Shown piece by piece: positions 41,688-50,681 of a stretch of 64,000 nt of DNA. The notes beneath the pieces are model-generated. The model was not told the DNA's origin and searched no databases. It saw nothing but the letters and a program-made list of their open reading frames with translations. The stretch is from Mycolicibacterium moriokaense. GTDB lineage: Bacteria > Actinomycetota > Actinomycetes > Mycobacteriales > Mycobacteriaceae. Position 1 is the first letter of the stretch. Every line of letters starts with the position of its first letter. Made by a program: the position numbers and the translations under genes. The DNA lies in contig NZ_AP022560.1 in the NCBI RefSeq assembly GCF_010726085.1, forward strand, positions 1,488,001-1,552,000. Direction: 5' to 3'.

Positions 41688-42761
41688 ATGCGAAGAGTGG
41701 TGCAGTTCTCCACCGGCAACGTTGGACAGCATTCGCTGAAGGCCATCATCGGGCGTCCCGACCTGGAGCTCGTGGGTGTGCATGCCGCGAGTCCGAACAA
41801 GATCGGGTGCGACGCGGCTGAACTCTGCGGGTTGAGCGAGCCGACCGGCGTCATCGCCACCGACGACATCGACGCGCTGATCGCGCTGAAGCCGGACTGC
41901 GTCGTGTACACCGCGCTCGGCGAGACGCGGCCGATGGAGGCGCTCGAGCAGATGTCGAAGCTGTTGGCCGCAGGAATCAACGTCGTCGGTACCTCCATGG
42001 TGTGGCTGGTGACCCCGCATCAGACCGACGACTGGCTGCGCGGTCCGCTCGAGGAGGCCTGCAAGGCCGGTGGTTCCTCGCTGTACGTCAACGGCATCGA
42101 TCCCGGGTACTCGGGCGACACGGCGGTGCTCGCCGCGTTGAGCTTGGTCACCAGGGCCGAGTCGGTGGCCGTGCAGGAGGTCTTCGACTACGGCAACTAC
42201 GATGACTACGAATACACCGGCGCGGCAATGGGATTCGGTACCACCCCGGACGACGGCCCGGCGCTGGCGTTCCAGCCGGGCGTGGTCGCGGCGATGTTCG
42301 GTGGCCTGGTACGCAACCTCGCCCGGCACCTCGGGATCGAGCTCGCCGAGGTCCGCGATCGCTACGAGCCCTGGTACACCGACAAGCGCATCGAATGCAA
42401 GATGATGACCGTCGAGCCGGGTCAGCTGGCGGCGGTGCGTTTCGCCGCCGAAGGTGTGCGTGACGGTGAGGTTGTCATCACCGTGGAACACACCACCCGC
42501 CTCACACCTGCGGCGGCACCGGATTGGGAGTATCCGACAGAGGGACACTCCGGCGTGCACAAGGTGATCGTGGAAGGCGAGCCGCGCGTTGAGGTGAGCA
42601 CCCATCTGTCACACCCGACCCTGGACGTCACCGAGGCAGGCTGTGTGTCGACGGCAGCCCGGGTCGTCAACGTCATCGACTGGGTGTGCCGAGCGCCGGC
42701 GGGACTGATTGCGCTCGAGGACATTCCGCCGGCGGAGATGGTCCGCGGGCTTATGTGGTGA
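41688..42761 (+). CDS. DapB-like NAD(P)-dependent oxidoreductase, paralogue 3
   Basis: A 357-residue paralogue of the two DapB-like proteins in the minus-strand operon. It has RRVVQFSTGNVGQHSLKAII at the N-terminus, the ALKPDCVVYTA stretch and the NGIDPGYSGDT loop. Its pairing with an SDR behind the same operator type suggests a shared pathway. It is not a lysine-pathway DapB, as the catalytic histidine motif of that enzyme is not visible. Confidence 0.82.
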   Translation: MRRVVQFSTGNVGQHSLKAIIGRPDLELVGVHAASPNKIGCDAAELCGLSEPTGVIATDDIDALIALKPDCVVYTALGETRPMEALEQMSKLLAAGINVVGTSMVWLVTPHQTDDWLRGPLEEACKAGGSSLYVNGIDPGYSGDTAVLAALSLVTRAESVAVQEVFDYGNYDDYEYTGAAMGFGTTPDDGPALAFQPGVVAAMFGGLVRNLARHLGIELAEVRDRYEPWYTDKRIECKMMTVEPGQLAAVRFAAEGVRDGEVVITVEHTTRLTPAAAPDWEYPTEGHSGVHKVIVEGEPRVEVSTHLSHPTLDVTEAGCVSTAARVVNVIDWVCRAPAGLIALEDIPPAEMVRGLMW

Positions 42762-42765
42762 CGTC

Positions 42766-43428
42766 TTAAGCGACTACCCGACGGACCGCCTCGATGATCG
42801 GGGTGTCGCCGCCGATCACCTCGAACGTCCGGCCTGCGGTCTCCGGTGTGTCGAGCACCGCCACGAGTACTGCGGCGACGTCCTCGCGTGGGATGTCACC
42901 GCGTCCGGTCTGGTCGGAAAGCTCCACTCGGCCGGTGCCGGGGTCGTTCGTCAGATGTCCGGGGCGCACGACGGTGGCGTCGAGCGCATCTCGCGTCCGA
43001 ATCGCGTCGTCGGCGGCGCCTTTCGCGCGCAGGTATGCGACGAAGACCGGGTCGCCGATGTCGTCGGGCGCCTCGACGTCGGCCCCGATCGCCGAGATCA
43101 TCACGTATCGTCGCACGCCGGCAGCCTCGGCGGCGTCGGCGAGCAGAATCGCGGCGTCGCAGTCGACCGTCTGTTTGCGCGCCGCGCCGCTGCCCGGGCC
43201 CGCTCCGGCCGCGAACACGACCGCGTCGGCCCCTCGCACATGTCCCGCGACGTCGTCGACGGATGCGTCCTCCAGGTCGATGACCACCGGTACAGCACCC
43301 GCCGCCTCCAGGTCCGCGACATGGTCGGGGTTCCTGATCAGGCCGACCGGCGTATCGCCGCGTTGTGAGAGCAGCCGTTCCAGGATAAGGGCGATCTTTC
43401 CGTGTCCACCGGCGATGACGACGCGCAT
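42766..43428 (-). CDS. Atypical SDR / NAD(P)-binding protein (NmrA-YwnB-like)
   Basis: A 220-residue atypical SDR with the GGHGKIA nucleotide loop at the N-terminus, a FAAGAGPGSG strand, and VMISAIGAD in place of the usual catalytic serine region; a lysine follows in YLRAKGAAD. Proteins of this type act as NAD(P) sensors or isoflavone-reductase-like enzymes. It is convergent with the DapB-like gene (4 bp apart). Upstream, TAGGAT is a possible -10. Confidence 0.82.
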   Translation of the reverse strand: MRVVIAGGHGKIALILERLLSQRGDTPVGLIRNPDHVADLEAAGAVPVVIDLEDASVDDVAGHVRGADAVVFAAGAGPGSGAARKQTVDCDAAILLADAAEAAGVRRYVMISAIGADVEAPDDIGDPVFVAYLRAKGAADDAIRTRDALDATVVRPGHLTNDPGTGRVELSDQTGRGDIPREDVAAVLVAVLDTPETAGRTFEVIGGDTPIIEAVRRVVA

Positions 43429-43549
43429 GTGTTCATCCTAGGGATGCCGGGTCTGGCTTCCTATGGTCGAGATTGACACCATGGTCGTTACCGGCGGCAA
43501 CAGCCCTCATTTCATTCTCGGTCGAAGGACGTATGTCGGCAATGTCCGT

Positions 43550-45013
43550 TTAGACCAAGCGTTCGCGCAACTCACGCTTGAGCACCTTGCCGTAGCTGTT
43601 CTTCGGCAGCTCGTCGATGTACTCATAGCGTTTGGGCCGCTTGAACCGCGCGATGCGTTCGAGCAGGTGAGCGTCGAGCTCGGCCGGCGAGGCCTTGCCG
43701 ACGATGAACGCGACGACGACCTCGCCCCATTCCTCGTCGGGCGCCCCGACCACGCCCGCCTCCTCGACGCCCGGATGTTCGAGCAGGATCTCCTCGACCT
43801 CGCGCGGGTAGATGTTGCTTCCACCGCTGATCACGACGTCCTTGGAGCGGTCCCGCAACGTGAGGAAGCCGCGCTCGTCGAACGAGCCCATATCACCGGT
43901 GCGCAACCAGCCGTCCTGAAGGGTTTTCTTGGTGGCCTCGGGATTGTTCCAGTAGCCACTCATGACAACGTCTCCGCGACAGACGATTTCACCGATCTCG
44001 CCCGGCGCCGTTAGGGTATCGTCGTCGCGCAGCACGGCGACGTCCACGCCGGAGCGGGCATAGCCGACCGAACCGAGAATCGCGTCGTCGGCGTCGACAT
44101 GATCGGCCCTGCGCAGCCCGGTGATCGTCATCGGCGCCTCGCCCTGACCGTAGAGCTGGACGAAAATGTTTCCGAACGCCGCCATCGCTTTCTTCAGGCT
44201 CTCGACGTACATCGGGCCGCCGCCGTACACGATGGTGCGCAGGTTGGCCGGCCGTGAACGTCCGGTCTGGACGAGCCGCTGCACCATGGTGGGCGCGAGG
44301 AAGGCGCTGCAACCAGGATGGTGCTCGCAGAGGTCGAGGAACTCGTCCGGTTCGAACGCCGCGGACTCCGGAATCACCTGCCGCGCACCGCGTAACACGT
44401 AGGGCGGGATGTAGAGGCCCGAGCCGTGGGACATCGGCGCACCGTGTACCAGGCTGGAGTTGTGGTCCGGCGAATCGAAATCCGCCAGGTGCGACACCGT
44501 CATCGCGATGAGGTTGCGGTGGCTGAGCATCGCGCCCTTGGAGCGGCCGGTGGTGCCGCTGGTGTAGAACAGCCACGCGAGGGCCGCGGGGTCGGTGACG
44601 CGGGGCGGATTCACCGGCGGTTGGGTCAGACGCGTCGAATAGGGCTGTGAATCAACCGTTTCGACAGGAACCTGCGTGATGGACGACAGTTCCGCACCGA
44701 TCTTGGCCGACGCGAACACCTGCGCGGCGCCTGCGTCGTCGAGGATCTGGACCATCTCGCGTGGGTGCAGCTTGTAGTTGATTGGGACGACGACGCACTC
44801 GGCGGCCCATACCGCGAACATCAACTCGACGATTTCGGGACGGTTCTCGCTGGCAATCGCGATGCGGGTGCCAGGTGCCCCGAGGGTGGCCGCGATCCGC
44901 AGAGCTCGATCGCGCAGTTCGCTCCACGTATGCAGTTGGCGCTCACCGCAGAACACCGCACCGCGGTCGCCGAAACGCGCGGCGGTCTGGTCTAGAAGAG
45001 AGAACAGGTTCAC
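43550..45013 (-). CDS. Acyl-CoA ligase (AMP-binding)
   Basis: A 487-residue ANL ligase with P-loop FYTSGTTGRSKGAMLSH, the LYGQGEAP aromatic motif, TGDMGSFDERG, the hinge DRSKDVVISGGSNIYP and the C-terminal lysine in PKNSYGKVLK. GTG 45013 overlaps the SDR stop (GTGA). It is the last gene of the GntR-controlled minus arm and probably activates a carboxylic intermediate to its CoA ester. Confidence 0.92.
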   Translation of the reverse strand: MNLFSLLDQTAARFGDRGAVFCGERQLHTWSELRDRALRIAATLGAPGTRIAIASENRPEIVELMFAVWAAECVVVPINYKLHPREMVQILDDAGAAQVFASAKIGAELSSITQVPVETVDSQPYSTRLTQPPVNPPRVTDPAALAWLFYTSGTTGRSKGAMLSHRNLIAMTVSHLADFDSPDHNSSLVHGAPMSHGSGLYIPPYVLRGARQVIPESAAFEPDEFLDLCEHHPGCSAFLAPTMVQRLVQTGRSRPANLRTIVYGGGPMYVESLKKAMAAFGNIFVQLYGQGEAPMTITGLRRADHVDADDAILGSVGYARSGVDVAVLRDDDTLTAPGEIGEIVCRGDVVMSGYWNNPEATKKTLQDGWLRTGDMGSFDERGFLTLRDRSKDVVISGGSNIYPREVEEILLEHPGVEEAGVVGAPDEEWGEVVVAFIVGKASPAELDAHLLERIARFKRPKRYEYIDELPKNSYGKVLKRELRERLV

Positions 45014-45780
45014 TGCCGCTCGACCCAATCGGCGTTCAGTGCGAAGTCCGAGAGGTACTTGGTCGACGTCCAACCGCCGTCGACGACGATCTCCTGGCCG
45101 TTGATGAAGCTCGCACCGTCCGAGCACAGGAATGCGACCGTGCTGGCGATGTCGTCGACCTCGCCCAGGCGCGGGTATGGCGTCATCTCGGTGTTGATCT
45201 TGCGGAACCTCGGATCCTCGAGCCGCGTCGCCACCATCGGCGTCAGGGTCACCCCTGGCGCGACGGCGTTGCACCGGATGCCCTGCGGTCCGTACTGGCA
45301 GGCGATGTGCCTGGTGAGTGAGGTCAACCCGCCTTTGGCCGCGGAATACGCGCCACCGCGCAGTCCACCGACCACCGCGAACGTCGAGGTGATGTTGATG
45401 ATCGCCGACCCCGACTTCATGTGTGTGATCGCCTCACGCGCCAATCGGAACGGGGCACGCAGCATCAAACCGAGGAAGTAATCCAGCGATTCGTCGTCGG
45501 TCTCGTGTAGCGGCTTCGGGCTGCCCACCCCGGCGTTGTTGATGAGGAAATCGATACGGCCCCACCGCTCGATCGCCGTGTCGACGATCCGGCGGGGCCC
45601 ATCGTCAGCCGTAAGGTCGACGGCCAGCGTCTCGATGTGCTCGGGGTCACGCGCCTTGAGGTCCGCGAGTCTGGCTTCGTCGCGTCCGGTCCCGAGCACC
45701 GCCATGCCCTGCTCCGCGAGCTTGGTGGCGCAGCCGAAGCCGATGCCGCTGCTGGCTCCCGTCACGATCGCAACCTGCAT
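45010..45780 (-). CDS. Short-chain dehydrogenase/reductase
   Basis: A 256-residue classical SDR: TGASSGIGFG, NNAGVG, NITSTFAVVGG with the catalytic Ser/Thr region, YSAAKGG with Tyr and Lys, and the VDGGW ending typical of the fold. ATG 45780 follows GAGGTGG six bases away. It is sandwiched between two acyl-CoA ligases in the same transcript, suggesting it acts on a hydroxyacyl/ketoacyl intermediate. Confidence 0.93.
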   Translation of the reverse strand: MQVAIVTGASSGIGFGCATKLAEQGMAVLGTGRDEARLADLKARDPEHIETLAVDLTADDGPRRIVDTAIERWGRIDFLINNAGVGSPKPLHETDDESLDYFLGLMLRAPFRLAREAITHMKSGSAIINITSTFAVVGGLRGGAYSAAKGGLTSLTRHIACQYGPQGIRCNAVAPGVTLTPMVATRLEDPRFRKINTEMTPYPRLGEVDDIASTVAFLCSDGASFINGQEIVVDGGWTSTKYLSDFALNADWVERQ

Positions 45781-45791
45781 CTCAAACCACC

Positions 45792-47342
45792 TCAGTTCTT
45801 CCCGGCTGTCAGCGTCGCCCGGATCTGGTGCTTCAACACCTTGCCCGCGTCGTTCTTCGGCAGTGCGTCCCAAATGACGATCTGCTCAGGGATTTTGAAC
45901 TTGGCCAGACCCTCGCCGATCAGTAGTTCGGCCAGGTCGTCCAGATCGGGCGCACGTTGGTCGGCGGTCACGATGACCGCGCACGCACGTTCACCGGTGC
46001 GCTCATCGGGAACGCCGACGACCGCGATCTCCGCGATGCCCGCCCGCCCGACGAGAAGGTCTTCGACCTCCTTGGGCGAGATGTTCTCGCCGTTGCGGAT
46101 GATGATGTCCTTGGCGCGGCCGGTGACCACGACGTAGCCGTCGTCGACCCAGCGGGCCAGATCGCCGGTGCGGAAGTAGCCCTCGTCGTCGAATGCCGCC
46201 GTCTCGTCCTCGGGACGGAGATAGCCGACGAGCATCTGTGGTCCGCGGGCACAGATTTCGCCGTCGACGAGCTTGATGTCGGCGATACCTGCGCGGCCGT
46301 CGGTGTCCGCGGCGTGGTCGACGGTGTCGAAGGATCCGACGGTGGTGACGGGCACCTCCGTCGATCCGTAGACCCTTGTTACCGCCGCCTTGTCGAAATA
46401 GTCGGCCGCCCTGCGGATCAGCGACGGCGGCACCGATGCGCCACCGCAGATGAACACCTTCAGATCCGGCAGGCGGGTACCGGCGCGTTCGGCGGCGCCG
46501 AGAAGACCGTCGAGAAACGGTGTGGCGCCAGCCATGTGGGTGCAGTGTTCCGCTTGCATGAGTGACACCGCTCGGTCGGGATCCCAGCGTTCCATCAGGA
46601 CCGCGGTGGTGCCGAGCAGCAGCGGGCACTCGAACGCGTAGATCGAGCCGCCGATGTGTGCGATCGGTGACGGGACGAGGAAGGTGTCGCCGTCGGCCAC
46701 CCGCCAGTGCTCGCCGATCTGCCGAATGAGCGCGTGTATCGAATTATGGGTGTGCAGAACACCCTTGGGCCGCCCCGTGGTGCCCGAGGTGTAGAGGATC
46801 ATGCGCACGGTGTCGGGGTTGAGCACCGGCAGCACCGCGGTGCCGTCGAGGTCGAACAACGATGGATATGGGGTGTGGCCTTCGCCGCGGACGACGATGA
46901 CTTCCGGAGGTGAGGTCATCGGCGCGGTCACCCGGTCCAGCATGGCCGCGTAATCGTGATTGCCGAACGTCGACGGGATGAAGATCGCCCGGCTGTCGGC
47001 ATCCGCGAGGATGAACGCGAGCTCGCGGTCCCGCAGCGACGGCAGGATCGGGTTGACCACCATGCCCGCCAGCGTCGCGCCGAGATAGATGACGGCCGCC
47101 TCATGCCAGTTGGGCAGCATGAACGACACCACGCTTCCCGCGGGCATCCGCGCCGACAGGGTCTGCGCCAGCGCGGTGGCCTGCTCGTGCAGTGTCTTGC
47201 AGTCGAGCCGAATGTCGCCGTCCACCACCATGATTCGGTCGGGCGTCGTATGGGCGGCGTCCCTGAGCGTGTCGGCCAGCGTCTCGCGGACCCACAACCC
47301 ACGCCGGTAGGCGTCGGCGGCGCGCTGCTCGTCGGACCTCAC
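45792..47342 (-). CDS. Acyl-CoA ligase (AMP-binding)
   Basis: A 516-residue ANL ligase with the P-loop LYTSGTTGRPKGVLHTH, the VYGSTEVP motif, FRTGDLARWVDDG, GRAKDIIIRNGENISP and PKNDAGKVLK. It differs from the ligase at 43550-45013 throughout, so the two probably take different acids. GTG 47342 overlaps the GntR stop by 4 bp. Confidence 0.93.
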   Translation of the reverse strand: MRSDEQRAADAYRRGLWVRETLADTLRDAAHTTPDRIMVVDGDIRLDCKTLHEQATALAQTLSARMPAGSVVSFMLPNWHEAAVIYLGATLAGMVVNPILPSLRDRELAFILADADSRAIFIPSTFGNHDYAAMLDRVTAPMTSPPEVIVVRGEGHTPYPSLFDLDGTAVLPVLNPDTVRMILYTSGTTGRPKGVLHTHNSIHALIRQIGEHWRVADGDTFLVPSPIAHIGGSIYAFECPLLLGTTAVLMERWDPDRAVSLMQAEHCTHMAGATPFLDGLLGAAERAGTRLPDLKVFICGGASVPPSLIRRAADYFDKAAVTRVYGSTEVPVTTVGSFDTVDHAADTDGRAGIADIKLVDGEICARGPQMLVGYLRPEDETAAFDDEGYFRTGDLARWVDDGYVVVTGRAKDIIIRNGENISPKEVEDLLVGRAGIAEIAVVGVPDERTGERACAVIVTADQRAPDLDDLAELLIGEGLAKFKIPEQIVIWDALPKNDAGKVLKHQIRATLTAGKN

Positions 47343-48085
47343 CGCCCGGCCTGTCTCTTGACCCGGCGCATGGTCATCGAGTGGCGGTACCGCGACGAGG
47401 GGTGGGTGTTGACGGTGACCTGCGCGACCTCACCGTCGGACGTCATGTACGTGCGCTGCATCTCCAGTGCGGCGGTGCCGACCTCGACCTTGAGAGCATC
47501 CGCCAGCTCGGGTGACACCGCGATCGCGGAGATCTCCTGGCGGACCTCGACGATGCTGACTCCGAACAGATCCTCGATCAGCGGGAAGATCGGTCCCGAA
47601 TGTCGTTGCAGCAGACGGCCGACCGCGGCGAACGCCCGGTTGATGTAGTACTCCGTCGTGCAGACCGGCGTGGCGGTGCCGTCGGCGCGGTAGCCGCGGA
47701 CCGCGAGCCATTCGGTGCCCGCGGCCAGTCCGGTGCGCTCGGCGAGCTGTTCGTCGACGATCACGGTCGCGTTGCTCTCGATCGTGAGCTGGGCGCCCGA
47801 GGCGAACGCGAGCAGATCGTTGATCGACATCACGTCCTGGGCATAGCTGTTGGTCTCCGGCCGCGGGACGACCAGCGTGCCCGCACGCGGGCGCGATGCG
47901 ACGAGATTGTCGTCACGGAGCCGTCGCAGCGCCTCGCGAATGGTGTAGCGGGAGACCTCGAAACGTTCGCACAGCTGCTGTTCCGTGGGCAGCTGGGAGC
48001 CGACGGGATAGACCCCGTCCACGATCTCCTTGCGCAGGGTGCGCGCCACCTGAAGGTACCGGTGGTCGGCCGGGCTGACGGTCAT
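47339..48085 (-). CDS. GntR-family regulator (HutC subfamily)
   Basis: A 248-residue regulator with an N-terminal winged helix (QLPTEQQLCERFEVSRYTIR, EALRRLRDDNLV) and a C-terminal UTRA ligand-binding domain, the HutC arrangement. It lies in the operon it probably controls: one base after the beta-propeller gene and overlapping the ligase. The dyads at 49720 and 49816 are likely operators. The effector should be a pathway intermediate, possibly a CoA ester. Confidence 0.92.
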   Translation of the reverse strand: MTVSPADHRYLQVARTLRKEIVDGVYPVGSQLPTEQQLCERFEVSRYTIREALRRLRDDNLVASRPRAGTLVVPRPETNSYAQDVMSINDLLAFASGAQLTIESNATVIVDEQLAERTGLAAGTEWLAVRGYRADGTATPVCTTEYYINRAFAAVGRLLQRHSGPIFPLIEDLFGVSIVEVRQEISAIAVSPELADALKVEVGTAALEMQRTYMTSDGEVAQVTVNTHPSSRYRHSMTMRRVKRQAGR

Positions 48086-48086
48086 G

Positions 48087-49694
48087 TCATGTCCGTCGCA
48101 ACGCCAACACGCTGCCGTCACCGTCGGCCGCCACATAGAGGGTGCCGTCACGGCCCTCGGTGATGCCGGCGAACGGACCCTGAGGCCCGGAGAATGGTGG
48201 CATTCCCTTGAGCGGCTTGGGATTCACGCCGGGCGGTGGCCCGACGGGCAGACCGGCGGCGATGGTGCGCCGCTCTCCGCTAGTCAGCCCGACCGCGATG
48301 ACCTCCTTCGCGCCCGCATCGACGATGTACAGCTGATCACCGGAGACGTGGATGCCCTGCGGTCGCTGCAGCCCGTCGACGACGGTTTCGGTGGATCCGG
48401 CCAGCCGCACGATGCGCCCGGTGCCCGACTCCGCCACCAGCGGCACACCGTCGGACCCGAACGCCACGCCGACCGGATCCTGCAGCCCGGAGGCCAGCAG
48501 TTCGACGTTGCCCGACCGCAGCGCGTGCACGCTTCCGGTGCCGAGTTCGGCGAACACGATGGTGTCCCCGGGCCCGACAGCGACACCGTAGAGTTGATCG
48601 AAACCATCTGCGAGATAGTCGGTTTCGCCATCACCCGGCCGGTAGCGGGCGATCTGCCCACCCGACGTCGCCACTATGAAGGCGCCCGGGCCCGCTGGGG
48701 CCAACCCACGCAGGAACCCCGGATAGCCTGGCGTGAACAGCATTCCGACGGTTTCCAGCGCGCCGTCGGCGCCTACGACGTAGAAGTAGGTGCCGTCGGC
48801 CACGTACAGCCGACCGTCGTCGCCGACGACCAGGTCCAGCGGCCAGTTCAACCCGCCGGGCAGCGCGGTGCGTGTACCGCCACCGGTAAGGATCTCGGTG
48901 ATCTCCCCGGTGAAGTTGGAGACGAACAGGCGGTCGCCGACGAAGGTCAGGTTGTCCAGTCCCGGATTAAGCTGTGCGAGCAGGGTTTTGTCGCCGCTGC
49001 GCGGGTCAATGCGAAACACTTGCCCGCTGGCCACCTGTGTCGATACCAGGTAGCCCTGCGGATCGAACTTGACCGCATCCGGCACACCGAGATCGCCGGT
49101 AACCCGTTGCGGCTCACCGCCTTGCGGATCGATGCGCCAGATCTCGTTGGCCGTCATCAGCGGGTAATACAGCATTCCGTCGGGCCCGACCTCCATCGCG
49201 TTCGGCGACGGCAGATCCTCCAGCAGGATGCGCGCTGCGCCGGTCGCCCGGTTGAGCTCCATCAGCCGACCGCCGTCGCGGCACTCGTTGATGAACAGCC
49301 GGTCCTGATGGACGGTGATGCCGTTGGCGCAGGGAAGGTCATCGCGCAGCACCCGGGCCGCGCCGCCGGCGTCACGCACGCTCACCCGTCCTTCCATCAC
49401 CTCGGTCGCGTACAGGTTGCCTGCGCTGTCGAACGCGACGTCATCGGGCGCGATGATTTCGCTGCCCTTCGGGCTGACGGCCTCGACACCGCCGTCGGCA
49501 AGATCCAAGGCGCTGATCTGACTGCCCGTCACCTGAGCGACGTAGATGCGCCCGTCGGGACCGGTCCGCAACCCGTTCGCGCCGAACAACCGGCTCGGCG
49601 TCGTGACCCTCTCGAGCCGCCAACCGTCGGCGGTCGTCGGGTTGGTCGCGATGTACCGGGAGGGCGGGAGCGACGCCGTCGCGGGAGCAGTCAT
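48087..49694 (-). CDS. Beta-propeller protein (SMP-30/NHL type)
   Basis: A 535-residue protein built of repeated beta-blades (GLRTGPDGRIYVAQVTG, NAMEVGPDGMLYYPLM, LDLVVGDDGRLYVADG, PQGIHVSGDQLYIVDA). This is the SMP-30/gluconolactonase/NHL superfamily, whose members are often lactonases with a central divalent metal. There is no signal peptide. At about twice SMP-30 length it may be two propellers. A lactonase acting after the Baeyer-Villiger enzyme encoded across the divergent promoter is an attractive inference. ATG 49694 is preferred over an upstream GTG/ATG. Confidence 0.75.
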   Translation of the reverse strand: MTAPATASLPPSRYIATNPTTADGWRLERVTTPSRLFGANGLRTGPDGRIYVAQVTGSQISALDLADGGVEAVSPKGSEIIAPDDVAFDSAGNLYATEVMEGRVSVRDAGGAARVLRDDLPCANGITVHQDRLFINECRDGGRLMELNRATGAARILLEDLPSPNAMEVGPDGMLYYPLMTANEIWRIDPQGGEPQRVTGDLGVPDAVKFDPQGYLVSTQVASGQVFRIDPRSGDKTLLAQLNPGLDNLTFVGDRLFVSNFTGEITEILTGGGTRTALPGGLNWPLDLVVGDDGRLYVADGTYFYVVGADGALETVGMLFTPGYPGFLRGLAPAGPGAFIVATSGGQIARYRPGDGETDYLADGFDQLYGVAVGPGDTIVFAELGTGSVHALRSGNVELLASGLQDPVGVAFGSDGVPLVAESGTGRIVRLAGSTETVVDGLQRPQGIHVSGDQLYIVDAGAKEVIAVGLTSGERRTIAAGLPVGPPPGVNPKPLKGMPPFSGPQGPFAGITEGRDGTLYVAADGDGSVLALRRT

Positions 49695-49719
49695 GACCCC
49701 GGACGGTACCAAGCCCTCC

Positions 49720-49731
49720 TAGTCCAGACAA
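49720..49731. promoter_or_regulatory. Candidate GntR operator, minus-arm side
   Basis: TAGTCCAGACAA is a near-palindrome 25 bp upstream of the beta-propeller start and matches the second site TTGTCCGGACAA at 49816 in core GTCC-GAC spacing. HutC-type regulators commonly bind GTC(T/C)(A/G)GAC-like dyads. Confidence 0.55.
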
Positions 49732-49815
49732 TAGCCCGAACTCCCATGATCGTCGGCCTTGACTGGGCGATAATCACTGCGGAATAGTGTTCTGCAATAT
49801 GCAGAGCACCATATG

Positions 49816-49827
49816 TTGTCCGGACAA
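49816..49827. promoter_or_regulatory. Candidate GntR operator, plus-arm side
   Basis: TTGTCCGGACAA is a perfect 12-bp palindrome ending five bases before the SDR ATG at 49833. A repressor here would block transcription start or early elongation of the Rieske/monooxygenase operon. Confidence 0.65.
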
Positions 49828-49832
49828 ATGAC

Positions 49833-50681
49833 ATGAGCGACCTTCTTGGGCTGCACGGCCGCATCGTCGTGGTGTCGGGCGCCGGCGGCGGCGGGATCGG
49901 CACCACGATCACGCGGATGGCCGCGGAGGCAGGCGCCACCGTCGTCGCGGTCAGCCGGTCCAAGGAGAACCTCGACGAACACGTCGCACCGCTGGCCAAA
50001 GAGGGCCTGTCGGTGGTGCCGGTGTCCGCCGACGCGTCCACCGACGACGGCATCGCCACCGTCATGGACCAGGTGCGGCGTACCGACGGCGCGCTGTACG
50101 GGTTGGTGAACATCGCGGGCGGGGCGGCGCCGTCCACATGGATGCCCGCGACGCGGGTGACGCGTGAGGACTGGCGGGCGCTGCTCGCGGCGAATCTGGA
50201 AACCGCGTTCTTCATGAGTCAGGCCGTGGCGGCGGAGATCCGCGAACAGGGCAACCCGGGGTCGATCGTCTCAGTGTCCTCGATCAGCGGGATGAACACC
50301 GCCCCGTTCCATATCGCCTACGGGACAGCGAAGGCCGCGATCGTGGCGATGACCCGGACCATGGCCGCCGAACTCGCGCTGAACAACATTCGGGTCAACG
50401 CCATCGCACCCGGCGTGACGGCGACGGCGGCGTCGCGCACCTATGTCGATGACGACCCCGAACGCGACCGCACGGCCATCGCCATGGGCCGTCGCGGCAC
50501 ACCGGAGGAACAGGCGAGCGCGATCCTGTTCCTGCTGTCGGATATGTCGAGCTACATCACCGGTCAGACCCTGCTCGTCGACGGCGGTCTCAACCTGAAA
50601 TGGACGCACCTCGGCGCCGACAACACCTCGCTCTTCCTTGCCGACGAGTCCTTCCGAGCTGAAATTAGGAGGATCCAGTGA
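49833..50681 (+). CDS. Short-chain dehydrogenase/reductase
   Basis: A 282-residue SDR with an unusual glycine-rich loop (SGAGGGGIGTTI), NIAGG, VSVSSISG and YGTAKAA catalytic segments, and the LLVDGGLN C-terminal strand. It is the first gene of the plus arm and is translated immediately after the palindrome at 49816. It overlaps the Rieske oxygenase gene by 4 bp and should oxidise a hydroxylated intermediate. Confidence 0.92.
   Translation: MSDLLGLHGRIVVVSGAGGGGIGTTITRMAAEAGATVVAVSRSKENLDEHVAPLAKEGLSVVPVSADASTDDGIATVMDQVRRTDGALYGLVNIAGGAAPSTWMPATRVTREDWRALLAANLETAFFMSQAVAAEIREQGNPGSIVSVSSISGMNTAPFHIAYGTAKAAIVAMTRTMAAELALNNIRVNAIAPGVTATAASRTYVDDDPERDRTAIAMGRRGTPEEQASAILFLLSDMSSYITGQTLLVDGGLNLKWTHLGADNTSLFLADESFRAEIRRIQ

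Noticed and set aside
43463..44014. Plus-strand frame of 183 codons starting in the gap before the acyl-CoA ligase
   Set aside because: Most of it is antisense to the ligase, and no ribosome-binding site or domain is present.
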